DNA from: Propionispira arboris
Lineage (GTDB): Bacteria > Bacillota > Negativicutes > Selenomonadales > Selenomonadaceae
Length of the DNA stretch: 64,000 nucleotides
NCBI RefSeq assembly: GCF_900109225.1
Contig: NZ_FNZK01000004.1
Span: 1 to 64,000 of the forward strand
Reading direction: 5' to 3'
Both the position numbers and the translations under genes were made by a program. Position 1 is the stretch's first letter, and each line of letters opens with the position of its first letter. Below the pieces are notes generated by a model. The model saw only the letters and a list, made by a program, of their open reading frames with translations. It was not told the DNA's origin and did not search any database. Below, one piece after another: positions 8,726-18,345 of this stretch.

Positions 8726-8835
8726 AGGCAGATATAAAATGTATGTTTTGTTAAAGTTGGCCGCCGGCAAATGCAGCGGCATTCTTTAATTCGTTATATA
8801 ACAGAAAATAAACTAAGGGCAGGGAGACAAGAGTC

Positions 8836-10191
8836 GTGAAAGATAGAATACACAAATTCATCCAAAATGGTATGTACATAATGTTAGATATCAATAGTGG
8901 AGCCGTCCATGTTATTGATAAGATGATTTATGATATGATGGATATTTTTGATGGCAGCAATGCCGAAGACACGGTACAAAAGCTAAAAGGGGCATATGCA
9001 GAATCTGATTTAAGAGAGTCCATTGAAGAACTCCAGGGGCTGATTGAGGCACAAGAACTTTTTGCTCCGGATATTGATGTGCCGCCGACTTTTAAAGAAG
9101 AAGGTTTAGTTAAATCCTTATGCCTTTTGGTCGCACATGACTGCAATCTGCGCTGTAAATATTGTTTTGCCGGTACAGGAGATTTTGGCCACGACCGTGG
9201 ACTTATGAGCAATGAAGTCGGCGAAGCAGCAGTAGAATATATTATCAGTCATAGCGGCAGCCGCAAACATTGTGAAATTGACTTTTTTGGCGGTGAACCG
9301 CTCATGAATATGCCAGTTGTCAAACATGTAGTGTCTTATGTACGAAAGCGCGAGCAGGAAACGGGCAAGGTTTTTAAATTGACACTTACGACCAATGGCA
9401 TTTTGCTCAATGATGAAACCATTGCTTATTTGAATGATAATAAAATTAGTCTGGTACTGAGTCTGGATGGACGCAAGGAAGTTCATGATCGTATGCGGCC
9501 TAATATTGGCGGTAAAGGAAGCTATGATCAGGCTCTTAAAAATTTTCAGAAAATGGTGCGTTCACGCAATGGTCAGGATTATTATCTGCGAGGTACTTTT
9601 ACGGCTTATAATCCTGATTTTACAGCAGATGTGCTCGATATGGCAGACCAGGGGTTTGATATTTTATCCGTGGAACCCGTTGTTGCAAAAGATGAAGACT
9701 ATGCCTTTACCAACAAGGATTTGCCGCAGCTATTTTCCGAATATGATAAATTGACGCAGGCCTATCTAGATCGCCGTCGTGAGGGAAATGGCTTTTTCTT
9801 TTTTCATTTCAATATGGATCTAAGCAATGGTCCGTGTGTTGCCAAACGTCTCAGCGGCTGTGGTGCAGGTCATGAGTATTATGCGGTAGCTTCAAATGGT
9901 GATATGTATCCATGCCATCAATTTGTGGGACGGGAAAAATATCTTTTGGGTACGATTTTTGAAGGGGTTCAGAAAAAAGATATGCCAGCATATTTTAGAA
10001 ATTCTCATGTATTAAATAAAGAAAAATGCCGTGACTGCTGGGCAAGATTTTTCTGCAGCGGTGGGTGTCATGCCAATGCAGATCTCTTTAACGGTGATAT
10101 TCGCAAACCGTATGAATTTGGCTGTGAACTGCAAAAAAAACGTCTTGAATGTGCTTTGATGGTCCAGGCAAGTATTGCTATGGAAAAATAA
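8836..10191 (+). CDS. scfB: Radical SAM/SPASM maturase of SCIFF peptide
   Basis: This 451-residue enzyme installs thioether cross-links in the SCIFF precursor. The N-terminus (about residues 1-80) resembles a PqqD-like peptide recognition domain. The radical SAM cluster motif is C103-N-L-R-C107-K-Y-C110, and FFGGEP follows. The C-terminal SPASM region binds two auxiliary 4Fe-4S clusters through CGAG, YPCHQF, CRDCW, FCSGGCH and a last Cys near EFGCEL. Translation starts at GTG 8836 with GGGAG upstream. It lies 160 nt after the peptide gene, the order conserved in other SCIFF loci. A strong terminator follows at 10198. Confidence 0.95.
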   Translation: MKDRIHKFIQNGMYIMLDINSGAVHVIDKMIYDMMDIFDGSNAEDTVQKLKGAYAESDLRESIEELQGLIEAQELFAPDIDVPPTFKEEGLVKSLCLLVAHDCNLRCKYCFAGTGDFGHDRGLMSNEVGEAAVEYIISHSGSRKHCEIDFFGGEPLMNMPVVKHVVSYVRKREQETGKVFKLTLTTNGILLNDETIAYLNDNKISLVLSLDGRKEVHDRMRPNIGGKGSYDQALKNFQKMVRSRNGQDYYLRGTFTAYNPDFTADVLDMADQGFDILSVEPVVAKDEDYAFTNKDLPQLFSEYDKLTQAYLDRRREGNGFFFFHFNMDLSNGPCVAKRLSGCGAGHEYYAVASNGDMYPCHQFVGREKYLLGTIFEGVQKKDMPAYFRNSHVLNKEKCRDCWARFFCSGGCHANADLFNGDIRKPYEFGCELQKKRLECALMVQASIAMEK

Positions 10192-10197
10192 AAAAAT

Positions 10198-10240
10198 AAA
10201 ACCGATCGATGGACTCTGTTTCATTGATCGGTTTTATTTT
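10198..10240 (+). terminator. Rho-independent terminator after scfB
   Basis: AAAACCGATC (10198-10207) pairs with GATCGGTTTT (10226-10235), extended by four more pairs inside, and is followed by T-rich sequence. The A-rich 5' side could also act on the other strand. Confidence 0.85.
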
Positions 10241-10438
10241 TTTATACATTATTTTTGAGCAGGAGTTTTATGAGTTTTGGTGAAATCATCATAATGAATA
10301 GAAAGGGACATTTATAATCTTAACATAATTAATAATTATGGGTTGCACTCCAAATATAAGCATGTTTTATATTTAACGAATTTTTTGATAATTTAGCATT
10401 TTTATCATGGAATTAGCCTGGATTTTATCGAAAAATCA

Positions 10439-10468
10439 TTGACAATCTATTGAAATTTATTGTATGAT
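10439..10468 (+). promoter_or_regulatory. Promoter of the cggR-gap glycolytic operon
   Basis: A consensus TTGACA (10439-10444), 18-nt spacer and TATGAT (10463-10468) place the transcription start near 10475, immediately ahead of the operator-like repeats. In the rest of the 335-nt gap (10192-10526) I see only the scfB terminator and AT-rich sequence. Confidence 0.75.
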
Positions 10469-10474
10469 AAACAT

Positions 10475-10510
10475 CGGGATAGAAAATAAACCGGTGGGAT
10501 TCGATAAACC
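10475..10510 (+). promoter_or_regulatory. Putative CggR operator: tandem GGGAT/ATAAACC repeats
   Basis: Two direct repeats are visible: GGGAT-N5-ATAAACC (10476-10492) and GGGAT-N3-ATAAACC (10496-10510), with GGGAT starts 20 bp apart. B. subtilis CggR binds two tandem CGGGAC-containing sites downstream of the promoter, so the position and architecture fit autoregulation. The sequence itself differs from the Bacillus consensus, so the assignment is an inference. Confidence 0.6.
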
Positions 10511-10526
10511 CCAGGGGTAGTGAAAA

Positions 10527-11579
10527 TTGGAAGAAATAGAAAAAATTATTGATTTGCAAAAGAAGATCGTTCCTGAATTAAACGGTCTGATGGAAGAACG
10601 TTATAATCTTCTAAAGCATATTCGCTACCATCAGCCAATCGGTAGACGTGCGTTAGCAAGTCAAATGGAACTTGCTGAATCGAGTGTAAGATCTGGGATC
10701 AAGGTTTTAAAAAATGTCGGTCTGATTGAATTATCGGGACTCGGTGTCTCGGTCACACAGGCAGGACAGGCTGTAATTTCTGATCTTAGTGAATATGTCG
10801 ATGTACTACATGGTTTTTCCAAACTAGAATATTTTTTGGAAAAAGAATTAGGACTTAATCAGGTTAAGATTGTTTCTGGTGATAGTGAACATGATCCTTG
10901 TGTTTTTCGAGAATTGGGACGCGTTGCATCACGGGTTTTGGTAGGTATGTTATCAGAGCATATGACCGTAGCTGTAAGCGGCGGATCCACCATGGCTGCT
11001 GTTGCAAAAGCCGTTACTGGAACTATGCCGGACATATTGATTGTTCCAACACGCGGCGGACTTGGGGAAAATGTAGAACGCCAGGCAAATTCAGTTGCAG
11101 CTGTGATGGCTAATAATTTAGGTGGACAATATCGGCTTTTACATATTCCTGAAGGATTGAATGATGAAGCACTAGAGGCCTTGAAAGTAACGGATCATAC
11201 GATTGATGAAATTGAGTTTTTGATAAAAAGTGCAGATATTTTGATTCACAGCATTGGCCGGGCTGATGTTATGGTACATAGAAGAAATCATACGGCTAAG
11301 GTTGCAGAAAATATTTGCAAATTGGCAGTGGGAGAAGCGTTGGGTCATTATTTTGACCGCAGCGGCAAGTGTGTTTACACATACAATGCGAATGGTTTTC
11401 GTCTGAATAATCTGGCGGGAGTAGGCAGGACAATAGCGGTAGTTGGCGGCGCAAATAAAGCCGAGGCTATCATAGCAGTAATCAGGGCAGGCAGTCATGA
11501 TGTCTTGATTTTGGATGAAGCTGCTGCCAGTAATATTCAGTCAATAATAAAATCTGAGAAATCTCAGAAAAGTTTTTAA
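10527..11579 (+). CDS. cggR: Central glycolytic genes regulator CggR
   Basis: This 350-residue SorC/DeoR-type repressor has an N-terminal winged helix-turn-helix (IGRRALASQMELAESSVRSGIKVLKNVGLIEL, about residues 34-65) and a C-terminal sugar-phosphate-binding domain containing VAVSGGSTMAAVAKAV. In Bacillus, fructose-1,6-bisphosphate binding relieves repression of the lower glycolytic operon. It starts at TTG 10527 with AGGGGTAG 8 nt upstream. It is the first gene of cggR-gap-pgk-tpiA-gpmI; in this genome eno sits apart at 19547. The tandem repeats at 10475-10510 are the probable operator. Confidence 0.92.
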   Translation: MEEIEKIIDLQKKIVPELNGLMEERYNLLKHIRYHQPIGRRALASQMELAESSVRSGIKVLKNVGLIELSGLGVSVTQAGQAVISDLSEYVDVLHGFSKLEYFLEKELGLNQVKIVSGDSEHDPCVFRELGRVASRVLVGMLSEHMTVAVSGGSTMAAVAKAVTGTMPDILIVPTRGGLGENVERQANSVAAVMANNLGGQYRLLHIPEGLNDEALEALKVTDHTIDEIEFLIKSADILIHSIGRADVMVHRRNHTAKVAENICKLAVGEALGHYFDRSGKCVYTYNANGFRLNNLAGVGRTIAVVGGANKAEAIIAVIRAGSHDVLILDEAAASNIQSIIKSEKSQKSF

Positions 11580-11603
11580 AAAAAATTAGGGGGTATTTTC
11601 ACA

Positions 11604-12617
11604 ATGGCAGTAAAAGTAGCAATTAATGGGTTTGGACGTATTGGACGTCTTGCATTTAGACAAATGTTCGGGGCTGAAGGATATGAAGTTGTTGCAATCA
11701 ACGACTTAACGAGTCCTAAAATGCTTGCACACTTATTGAAATATGATTCTTCACAGGGCAGATATGCTTTAGGCGATAAAGTAACAGCTGGTGAAGATTC
11801 TATCACAGTTGATGGCAAAAAAATTACAATTTATGCAAAAGCAAATGCAGCTGAATTACCTTGGGGCGAACTCAAAGTAGACGTAGTTCTTGAATGTACA
11901 GGATTCTACACTTCCAAAGAAAAAGCTTCTGCACATATCAAAGCAGGTGCTAAAAAAGTTGTTATCTCTGCTCCAGCAGGTAACGATCTTCCTACAGTTG
12001 TATTTAATGTTAACCATAACATTTTGAAAGCCAGCGATACAGTAATTTCCGCAGCTTCTTGTACTACAAACTGCTTAGCTCCTATGGCTGATACTCTTAA
12101 TAAATTAGCTCCGATTCAAAGCGGTATCATGAGCACAATTCATGCATACACTGGTGATCAGATGACTCTTGATGGCCCACAGAGAAATGGCGATTTGAGA
12201 AGATCCCGTGCAGCAGCTGTTAATATCGTTCCTAACTCTACAGGCGCAGCAAAAGCTATCGGCTTAGTTATTCCTGAATTATTAGGCAAATTAATTGGTT
12301 CAGCACAACGTGTTCCAGTTCCAACTGGTTCAACTACAATCTTGATTGCAGTTGTTAAAGGCGCTGTTACTGTAGATCAGGTTAATGCAGCTATGAAAGC
12401 AGCAACGACTGAATCTTTCGGTTATACAGAAGAACAACTCGTATCCAGCGATATCGTTGGTATCAGATTTGGTTCTTTATTCGATGCTACACAAACAATG
12501 GTATCTGCTTTACCTAATGGTGATACTCAGGTTCAAGTTGTTTCATGGTATGATAATGAAAACAGCTATACAAGCCAAATGGTTCGTACAATTAAGTACT
12601 TTGCAGAACTTGCATAA
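11604..12617 (+). CDS. gap: Glyceraldehyde-3-phosphate dehydrogenase, type I
   Basis: This 337-residue enzyme oxidises glyceraldehyde-3-phosphate to 1,3-bisphosphoglycerate with NAD+ and phosphate. The Rossmann motif [13 protein letters not shown] is at the N-terminus, the catalytic Cys lies in [12 protein letters not shown] (about residue 154), and SWYDNENSY closes the protein. The start is ATG 11604 with GGGGG upstream, 24 nt after cggR. Codon use is more A/T-ending and uniform than in the neighbouring genes, as expected for a highly expressed gene. A GC-rich hairpin follows before pgk. Confidence 0.97.
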   Translation: MAVKVAINGFGRIGRLAFRQMFGAEGYEVVAINDLTSPKMLAHLLKYDSSQGRYALGDKVTAGEDSITVDGKKITIYAKANAAELPWGELKVDVVLECTGFYTSKEKASAHIKAGAKKVVISAPAGNDLPTVVFNVNHNILKASDTVISAASCTTNCLAPMADTLNKLAPIQSGIMSTIHAYTGDQMTLDGPQRNGDLRRSRAAAVNIVPNSTGAAKAIGLVIPELLGKLIGSAQRVPVPTGSTTILIAVVKGAVTVDQVNAAMKAATTESFGYTEEQLVSSDIVGIRFGSLFDATQTMVSALPNGDTQVQVVSWYDNENSYTSQMVRTIKYFAELA

Positions 12618-12634
12618 AATTTAAAGATCTTTTG

Positions 12635-12658
12635 GGTCCGGCCTTGTTGGGCCGGACC
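12635..12658 (+). terminator. GC-rich hairpin between gap and pgk
   Basis: A perfect 9-bp stem GGTCCGGCC/GGCCGGACC (12635-12643, 12650-12658) with a 6-nt loop is followed by ATTTTAATTT, a weak T-run. It could be a leaky terminator or an mRNA 3'-end stabiliser that raises gap output relative to pgk. Confidence 0.6.
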
Positions 12659-12682
12659 ATTTTAATTTAGGGAGGCCCATAT

Positions 12683-13870
12683 ATGTTAAATAAAAAGTCT
12701 TTAGCTGATATTGATGTAAATGGTAAAAAGGTTTTTGTTCGTGTGGATTACAATGTACCAATGGATGAAGCCCTTAATATTACAAATGATGCCAGAATTC
12801 AAGCTACGCTGCCTACATTACAGTATTTATTGGATCATAATGCAGCTGTTATTCTTGCTTGTCACCTTGGTCGTCCAAAAGGTGAAAGAGTGGCTAAATT
12901 TTCCGTTGCTCCAGTAGCAAAACGTCTTTCTGAAATCATTGGCAAAGAAGTGAAATTTGCTTCTGACTGTGTGGGTCCTGAAGCTGAAAAAGCAGCAGCT
13001 GCTTTAAAACCAGGAGAAATACTTTTACTGGAAAATCTTCGTTATCATAAAGAAGAAGAAAAAAATGATCCGGAATTTTCAAAACAACTCGCATCTTTGG
13101 CTGATGTTGCGGTAAATGATGCATTTGGTGTATCACATCGTGCCCATGCTTCGGTTGAAGGTATCACAAAATACATTGAAACTGTAGCTGGTTTATTGAT
13201 GGAGAAAGAAATTAAATTTGTGGGTCAGGCTGTAGCAAATCCAGAACGTCCTTTTGTGGCGATTATTGGCGGCGCTAAAGTTTCAGATAAAATTGGCGTT
13301 ATTTCTAATTTACTGGAAAAAGTTGATACACTCATTATCGGCGGCGGAATGGCGCATACGTTTGATGCGGCAAAAGGCTATGAAATCGGTAAATCAATTT
13401 GTGAACCAGATAAATATGAATTGGCGTTAGAATTACTCAAAAAAGCAGAAGCAAAAGGCGTTAAGGTTGTTTTGCCGATTGATTTAGTCATTGCTGATGA
13501 TTTCGCACCTGATGCAAATACAAGAATTGTCGATGTGGATAAAGTAGATCCTGAATGGGAAGCACTCGATAGCGGTCCTAAAACTTCACTATTATATGCG
13601 GAAGCTATTAAAGACGCAAAAACAGTGGTTTGGAATGGTCCAATGGGTGTATTTGAAATGGATGCATTTGCGAAAGGTACAGAAGCCGTTGCTAAAGCGG
13701 TTGCTGATTCTTCAGCAGTCAGCATCGTTGGCGGCGGAGATTCTATTGCTGCTCTTAAGAAAACGGGACTTTCCGACAAAATCACGCATATATCCACTGG
13801 CGGTGGTGCAACACTTGAATTCTTAGAAGGTAAGACTTTACCTGGTATTGCAGCGATCGCTAATAAATAA
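12683..13870 (+). CDS. pgk: Phosphoglycerate kinase
   Basis: This 395-residue enzyme transfers the acyl phosphate of 1,3-bisphosphoglycerate to ADP. Recognisable blocks are [12 protein letters not shown] at the N-terminus, [55 protein letters not shown] and the nucleotide-binding [11 protein letters not shown]. Length is normal. It starts at ATG 12683 with GGGAGG upstream and sits between gap and tpiA in the glycolytic operon. Confidence 0.97.
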   Translation: MLNKKSLADIDVNGKKVFVRVDYNVPMDEALNITNDARIQATLPTLQYLLDHNAAVILACHLGRPKGERVAKFSVAPVAKRLSEIIGKEVKFASDCVGPEAEKAAAALKPGEILLLENLRYHKEEEKNDPEFSKQLASLADVAVNDAFGVSHRAHASVEGITKYIETVAGLLMEKEIKFVGQAVANPERPFVAIIGGAKVSDKIGVISNLLEKVDTLIIGGGMAHTFDAAKGYEIGKSICEPDKYELALELLKKAEAKGVKVVLPIDLVIADDFAPDANTRIVDVDKVDPEWEALDSGPKTSLLYAEAIKDAKTVVWNGPMGVFEMDAFAKGTEAVAKAVADSSAVSIVGGGDSIAALKKTGLSDKITHISTGGGATLEFLEGKTLPGIAAIANK

Positions 13871-13915
13871 AATTTTTACAAGATATTCATTTAAAATTTG
13901 AGGAGGCTGTTTATA

Positions 13916-14665
13916 ATGCGTAAACCGATTATTGCTGGTAACTGGAAAATGAACAATACAATTGCCGAAGGTACAAAATTGATAAAAGACCTTGCTGCAC
14001 TGGTTGCGGATGTAACTGAAGTAGATATCGTTGTTTGTCCGACTGCAACGGCACTGGAAGCAGTTGCCAATGCTTGTGGCAATACAAAACTTCATTTAGG
14101 TGCACAAAATGTTCATTGGGAACAAAATGGAGCTTTCACTGGTGAAATTTCCACTGCAATGCTCAAAGAACTTTGTGTAGAATATGTTATTATTGGTCAT
14201 TCTGAACGTCGTGAATATTTTGCCGAAACGGATGAAACTGTAAATAAGAGAACAAAAGCAGCGATTGCAGCTGGACTTATACCTATTGTCTGCTGCGGTG
14301 AAACTCTTGAAATTCGTGAAGCTGGTACAACAAATGCTTTTGTTGGTGGTCAGATCAAAGCCGGTCTTGCTGATTTAACAGCGGATCAGGTTGCAAACAT
14401 TGTCATTGCTTATGAACCAATTTGGGCGATTGGAACTGGCAAAACTGCTACATCTGATCAAGCAAATGAAGTTTGTGCATTCATTCGTCAAACTGTTGCA
14501 GAAAAATTTGGCAAAGATGCAGCAAATAAAGTTCGTATTCAGTATGGCGGTAGTGTAAAACCTTCCACAATTGCGGATCTTATGTCGAAAAGTGATGTAG
14601 ATGGTGCTCTTGTTGGCGGTGCTTCTCTTAAAGCTGAAGACTTTAGTAATATTGTAAAATTCTAA
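13916..14665 (+). CDS. tpiA: Triosephosphate isomerase
   Basis: This 249-residue TIM barrel interconverts dihydroxyacetone phosphate and glyceraldehyde-3-phosphate. Conserved parts are AGNWKMN with the catalytic Lys at the N-terminus, IIGHSERR with the catalytic His, and [14 protein letters not shown] with the catalytic Glu and the mobile loop, then [12 protein letters not shown] 13916 with GAGGAGGC upstream is preferred over a TTG 18 nt earlier that would overlap the ribosome-binding site. The distance to gpmI is 19 nt. Confidence 0.97.
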   Translation: MRKPIIAGNWKMNNTIAEGTKLIKDLAALVADVTEVDIVVCPTATALEAVANACGNTKLHLGAQNVHWEQNGAFTGEISTAMLKELCVEYVIIGHSERREYFAETDETVNKRTKAAIAAGLIPIVCCGETLEIREAGTTNAFVGGQIKAGLADLTADQVANIVIAYEPIWAIGTGKTATSDQANEVCAFIRQTVAEKFGKDAANKVRIQYGGSVKPSTIADLMSKSDVDGALVGGASLKAEDFSNIVKF

Positions 14666-14684
14666 TAAAAATGAGGTAAAGAAC

Positions 14685-16208
14685 ATGGCAAAATCAAATG
14701 CTCCTGTTGCTTTAATTATTATGGATGGCTGGGGCTTAGGCAACATGCAGGATCCAAATAATGCGATTGCTGCTGCTAAAACACCAATTATTGATGGATT
14801 GATGGCAAAATATCCAACTACACATTTGAAATGTTCTGGCGAAGCAGTTGGTCTTCCTGAAGGTCAAATGGGGAATTCAGAAGTTGGGCATTTGAATATT
14901 GGTGCAGGCCGTATTGTATATCAGGAACTTACAAGAATAACAAAAGCAATTCGTGAAGGCGATTTTTTTACGAATCCTGTATTTTTGAACAGTATCAAAT
15001 CCGTAAAAAAACACGATGGTGCTTTGCACCTGATGGGTTTATTATCGGATGGGGGCGTTCATAGCCATAACCAGCATTTATATGCACTTTTAAAACTTGC
15101 CAAACAAGAAGGCCTCAAAAAAGTATATGTTCATGCTTTTCTTGATGGTCGTGATGTTCCGCCTTCGAGCGGAGCTGATTTTGTAGCACAGCTTGAGAAA
15201 GAAATAAAAACAATTGGCATCGGCCAAATCGCTACCGTGTCAGGGCGATACTATGCAATGGATCGTGATAAACGTTGGGATCGGGTCGAAAAAGCATACA
15301 ATGCTATCGCCAAAGCAGCTGGTTCGACAGCTATTTCGGCAGATGCGGTAGTTAAGGCTTCCTATGCAGATGGCAAAACCGATGAATTTGTTCTGCCAAC
15401 GGCAATTGCTGGATACACTGGTATGAAATCAGGCGATGGGGTTATATTCTTTAATTTCCGTCCTGACCGTGCCAGAGAATTAACCCATGCTTTTACGGAT
15501 AAAGATTTTGAAGGTTTTGCGCGTTTGGCGGATCTTAAACTTTCTTTTGCTACATTGACACAGTACGAAAAAGGCATTCATGCTGAAATTGCTTATAAGC
15601 CGCAGACTTTAACCAATACATTAGGGCAAGTGATCCAGCAGCATGGTATGAAACAGCTTCGTATTGCCGAAACCGAAAAATATGCACATGTTACGTTCTT
15701 TTTTAATGGCGGGGTAGAACAGCCTGTTGAGGGCGAAGATCGTATATTGATTCCGTCACCAAAAGTTGCAACGTATGATTTGCAGCCAGAAATGAGTGCG
15801 GTTGAAGTAACGAATAATGTTGTGGATTCCATCAAATCCAAAAAATATGATTTTATTATCTTGAACTATGCAAATGGTGATATGGTAGGTCATACGGGAA
15901 TTTTGTCGGCAGCTGTTAAAGCGGTCGAAACGGTTGATACTTGTGTGGGCCGTTTCGTGGATGCAATTCGCTCCGTTGGCGGAAGCGTATGTATTACGGC
16001 AGATCATGGTAATGCAGAAGTTATGGTTAACCCTGAAACACAAGAACCATTTACGGCACATACAACAAATGTTGTACCGTTTATTATTGTTTCGGATAAA
16101 GTTCAAAAAGTACATGAAGGCGCATTGTGTGATATTGCTCCAACACTCTTAACGATTGCTGGTCTTGATATTCCAGATGAGATGACAGGTAAATCTTTAG
16201 CTGAATAA
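14685..16208 (+). CDS. gpmI: 2,3-bisphosphoglycerate-independent phosphoglycerate mutase
   Basis: This 507-residue Mn-dependent enzyme of the alkaline phosphatase superfamily interconverts 3- and 2-phosphoglycerate. The N-terminal metal site is in [10 protein letters not shown], the phosphoserine nucleophile in [17 protein letters not shown] (about residue 62-66), and the C-terminal metal ligands in [12 protein letters not shown] and [12 protein letters not shown]. It closes the cggR-gap-pgk-tpiA operon; the usual next gene, eno, is displaced to 19547. The 220-nt stretch after it (16209-16428) holds no gene that I can see. Confidence 0.96.
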   Translation: MAKSNAPVALIIMDGWGLGNMQDPNNAIAAAKTPIIDGLMAKYPTTHLKCSGEAVGLPEGQMGNSEVGHLNIGAGRIVYQELTRITKAIREGDFFTNPVFLNSIKSVKKHDGALHLMGLLSDGGVHSHNQHLYALLKLAKQEGLKKVYVHAFLDGRDVPPSSGADFVAQLEKEIKTIGIGQIATVSGRYYAMDRDKRWDRVEKAYNAIAKAAGSTAISADAVVKASYADGKTDEFVLPTAIAGYTGMKSGDGVIFFNFRPDRARELTHAFTDKDFEGFARLADLKLSFATLTQYEKGIHAEIAYKPQTLTNTLGQVIQQHGMKQLRIAETEKYAHVTFFFNGGVEQPVEGEDRILIPSPKVATYDLQPEMSAVEVTNNVVDSIKSKKYDFIILNYANGDMVGHTGILSAAVKAVETVDTCVGRFVDAIRSVGGSVCITADHGNAEVMVNPETQEPFTAHTTNVVPFIIVSDKVQKVHEGALCDIAPTLLTIAGLDIPDEMTGKSLAE

Positions 16209-16428
16209 AATGTATTGCAATCGACCGGTGCAGCTGTAGACGTGCAGCTCGCCGTGTTGCTTGCTTCTTTTGAGCGAAATGATTTATAAAATAAAAGATA
16301 AATAAAATTTATGCTATATCAAAATAGTTTAATGTTTTATTTATATATTAATCGTGTAATGCAATTTTATTGGCCTTTTACAGGTCGGTAGTGTATTTAT
16401 ATTACTTAGTGAAGAGAGGAAGACAAAA

Positions 16429-17121
16429 ATGATTTATTCGCATGAAGTGTCTCAAATGACATGTATAGCTAAAGAAGTGAATCATGGTTCAGCACCAATT
16501 CCAGAAGAAGGTAAATGGGTGCAGTCCAAAGAAGTTACAGATATCAGTGGTTTAACACATGGTGTGGGCTGGTGTGCACCACAACAGGGTGCTTGTAAAT
16601 TAACGCTTAATGTTAAAGATGGTATTATCCAGGAAGCTTTAGTTGAAACAATTGGCTGCTCTGGAATGACTCATTCTGCTGCCATGGCATCGGAAATTTT
16701 ACCAGGTAAAACTATTCTCGAAGCATTAAATACGGATTTGGTTTGCGATGCTATCAATACAGCAATGAGAGAACTTTTCTTACAGATTGCTTATGGTAGA
16801 ACACAGACTGCTTTCTCAGAAGGCGGACTGCCAATTGGTGCCGGACTTGAAGATCTTGGTAAAGGGCTTCGCAGCCAAGTTGGTACAATGTATGGCACAC
16901 TCGCCAAAGGTCCTCGTTACCTTGAACTTGCCGAAGGTTATGTAACCAGACTTGCTTTAGATGCAGAAGATCGTATTATTGGTTATGAATTTATTCATCT
17001 TGGCAAAATGATGGAAATGGTTAAAAAAGGCATTGCTGCTCAGGATGCTATGGATAAAGCCAAAGGTTCTTATGGTCGATTCACTGAAGCTGTAAGATAC
17101 GTAGACCCTCGTAACGAATAA
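16429..17121 (+). CDS. NifU/IscU-like iron-sulfur scaffold family protein
   Basis: This 230-residue protein resembles the NifU N-terminal scaffold fold: the segment GWCAPQQGACKLTLNVKDGIIQEALVETIGCSGMTHSAA contains the usual beta strands followed by a Cys, with Cys near residues 48, 55 and 77. The third canonical NifU Cys cannot be clearly placed. It is 29 nt upstream of, and surely co-transcribed with, the GGGtGRT protein gene; the same pairing is known from other anaerobes, but the role is unknown. The start is ATG 16429 with AGAGGAAG upstream. A function in metal-cluster handling is an inference from the fold resemblance. Confidence 0.7.
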   Translation: MIYSHEVSQMTCIAKEVNHGSAPIPEEGKWVQSKEVTDISGLTHGVGWCAPQQGACKLTLNVKDGIIQEALVETIGCSGMTHSAAMASEILPGKTILEALNTDLVCDAINTAMRELFLQIAYGRTQTAFSEGGLPIGAGLEDLGKGLRSQVGTMYGTLAKGPRYLELAEGYVTRLALDAEDRIIGYEFIHLGKMMEMVKKGIAAQDAMDKAKGSYGRFTEAVRYVDPRNE

Positions 17122-17150
17122 TTTTTGAGAATAGGAAGGAATGAATTCGC

Positions 17151-18152
17151 ATGCCATTATTTGAAGGCTATGAACGCCGTATTGATAAAATTAATGAAGC
17201 TATAAAAGAATTTGGAATTGCATCCATTGAAGATGCGAAAAAAATATGTGATGAAAAAGGCATTGATGTTGCTGAAATCGTAAGAGGAATTCAGCCAATT
17301 TGCTTTGATAATGCTTGTTGGGCTTATACATTAGGCGCTGCTATTGCAATCAAAAAGAACTGTACAAAAGCTGCTGATGCCGCAAGAGCACTTGGTGAAG
17401 GCCTCCAGGCTTTCTGTATTCCGGGTTCTGTTGCTGAAACTAGAAAAGTAGGGTTAGGACATGGTAATCTTGCAGCAATGCTGCTCACTGAAGATGCACA
17501 GTGCTTTGCTTTTTTGGCAGGTCATGAATCTTTTGCTGCTGCTGAAGGCGCAATTGGTATTGCCAGAACAGCAAATAAAGTTCGCACAACTCCTTTAAAA
17601 GTTATATTGAATGGTCTTGGCAAAGATGCAGCACAGATTATCTCCCGCATCAATGGTTTTACATATGTCCAGACGCAATATGATTATGCAAAAAGTGAAG
17701 TTAATGTTGTTCGCGAAGTAGCCTATTCCGCTGGCGAACGCAGTGCTATCAAATGTTATGGCTCTGACAGCGTACAGGAAGGCGTTGCTATCATGCATAG
17801 AGAAGATGTTGATATCTCTATCACTGGTAACTCCACGAACCCTACACGCTTCCAGCATCCTGTAGCAGGTTGTTATAAAAAAGAATGTATCGAAAAAGGT
17901 AAGAAATTCTTCTCAGTTGCTTCTGGCGGCGGGACAGGCAGAACTTTGCATCCTGATAACATGGGAGCAGGTCCTGCTTCCTATGGTATGACAGATACAA
18001 TGGGTCGTATGCATTCCGATGCACAGTTTGCCGGATCCTCCTCTGTACCAGCTCATGTTGAAATGATGGGCTTGATTGGTATGGGAAACAATCCTATGGT
18101 TGGCGCAAGCGTTGCCGTAGCTGTAGCAATTCAGGAAGCTTTCAGTAAATAA
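17151..18152 (+). CDS. GGGtGRT family protein
   Basis: This 333-residue protein contains the family-defining segment SGGGTGRTLHPDNMGAGP (about residues 260-277) followed by a Met- and Gly-rich C-terminus. It also holds conserved-looking Cys in the N-terminal part (IQPICFDNACWAY). The biochemical activity of the family is not known to me. The gene directly follows the NifU-like gene, pointing to a joint function, possibly around an iron-sulfur cluster. It is well translated by appearance (AGGAAGG ribosome-binding site, ATG 17151). It ends before a GC-rich bidirectional terminator. Confidence 0.8.
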   Translation: MPLFEGYERRIDKINEAIKEFGIASIEDAKKICDEKGIDVAEIVRGIQPICFDNACWAYTLGAAIAIKKNCTKAADAARALGEGLQAFCIPGSVAETRKVGLGHGNLAAMLLTEDAQCFAFLAGHESFAAAEGAIGIARTANKVRTTPLKVILNGLGKDAAQIISRINGFTYVQTQYDYAKSEVNVVREVAYSAGERSAIKCYGSDSVQEGVAIMHREDVDISITGNSTNPTRFQHPVAGCYKKECIEKGKKFFSVASGGGTGRTLHPDNMGAGPASYGMTDTMGRMHSDAQFAGSSSVPAHVEMMGLIGMGNNPMVGASVAVAVAIQEAFSK

Positions 18153-18219
18153 TTCAGTACAATGTTTGTATGCAAAAGAGGCGGTCGCTGCACAAGGCCG
18201 CCTGCTTTTTGTCGATAAA

Positions 18220-18257
18220 AATAAGCCGTTCCCGGTGAATGAGGGGAACGGCTTATT
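18220..18257. terminator. Bidirectional terminator between convergent genes
   Basis: A perfect 14-bp stem AATAAGCCGTTCCC/GGGAACGGCTTATT (18220-18233, 18244-18257) sits between the convergent GGGtGRT gene and the RelA/SpoT-domain gene. T-rich or A-rich flanks serve each direction. A weaker GC stem GGCGG/CCGCC followed by T5 lies just before it (18180-18208). Confidence 0.85.
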
Positions 18258-18345
18258 TTCGTATGGGTGTGTGAAATTTGTATATAAAGATTTAGCCACG
18301 GCAAGAAGTGTAGAAACCAACCAGGCTAAATGCGAGATTTTCAGG

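Noticed and set aside
13378-13797. 139-residue reading frame opposite pgk
   Set aside because: It is antisense to a strongly conserved gene and has a low-complexity Ser/Thr/Ala composition.
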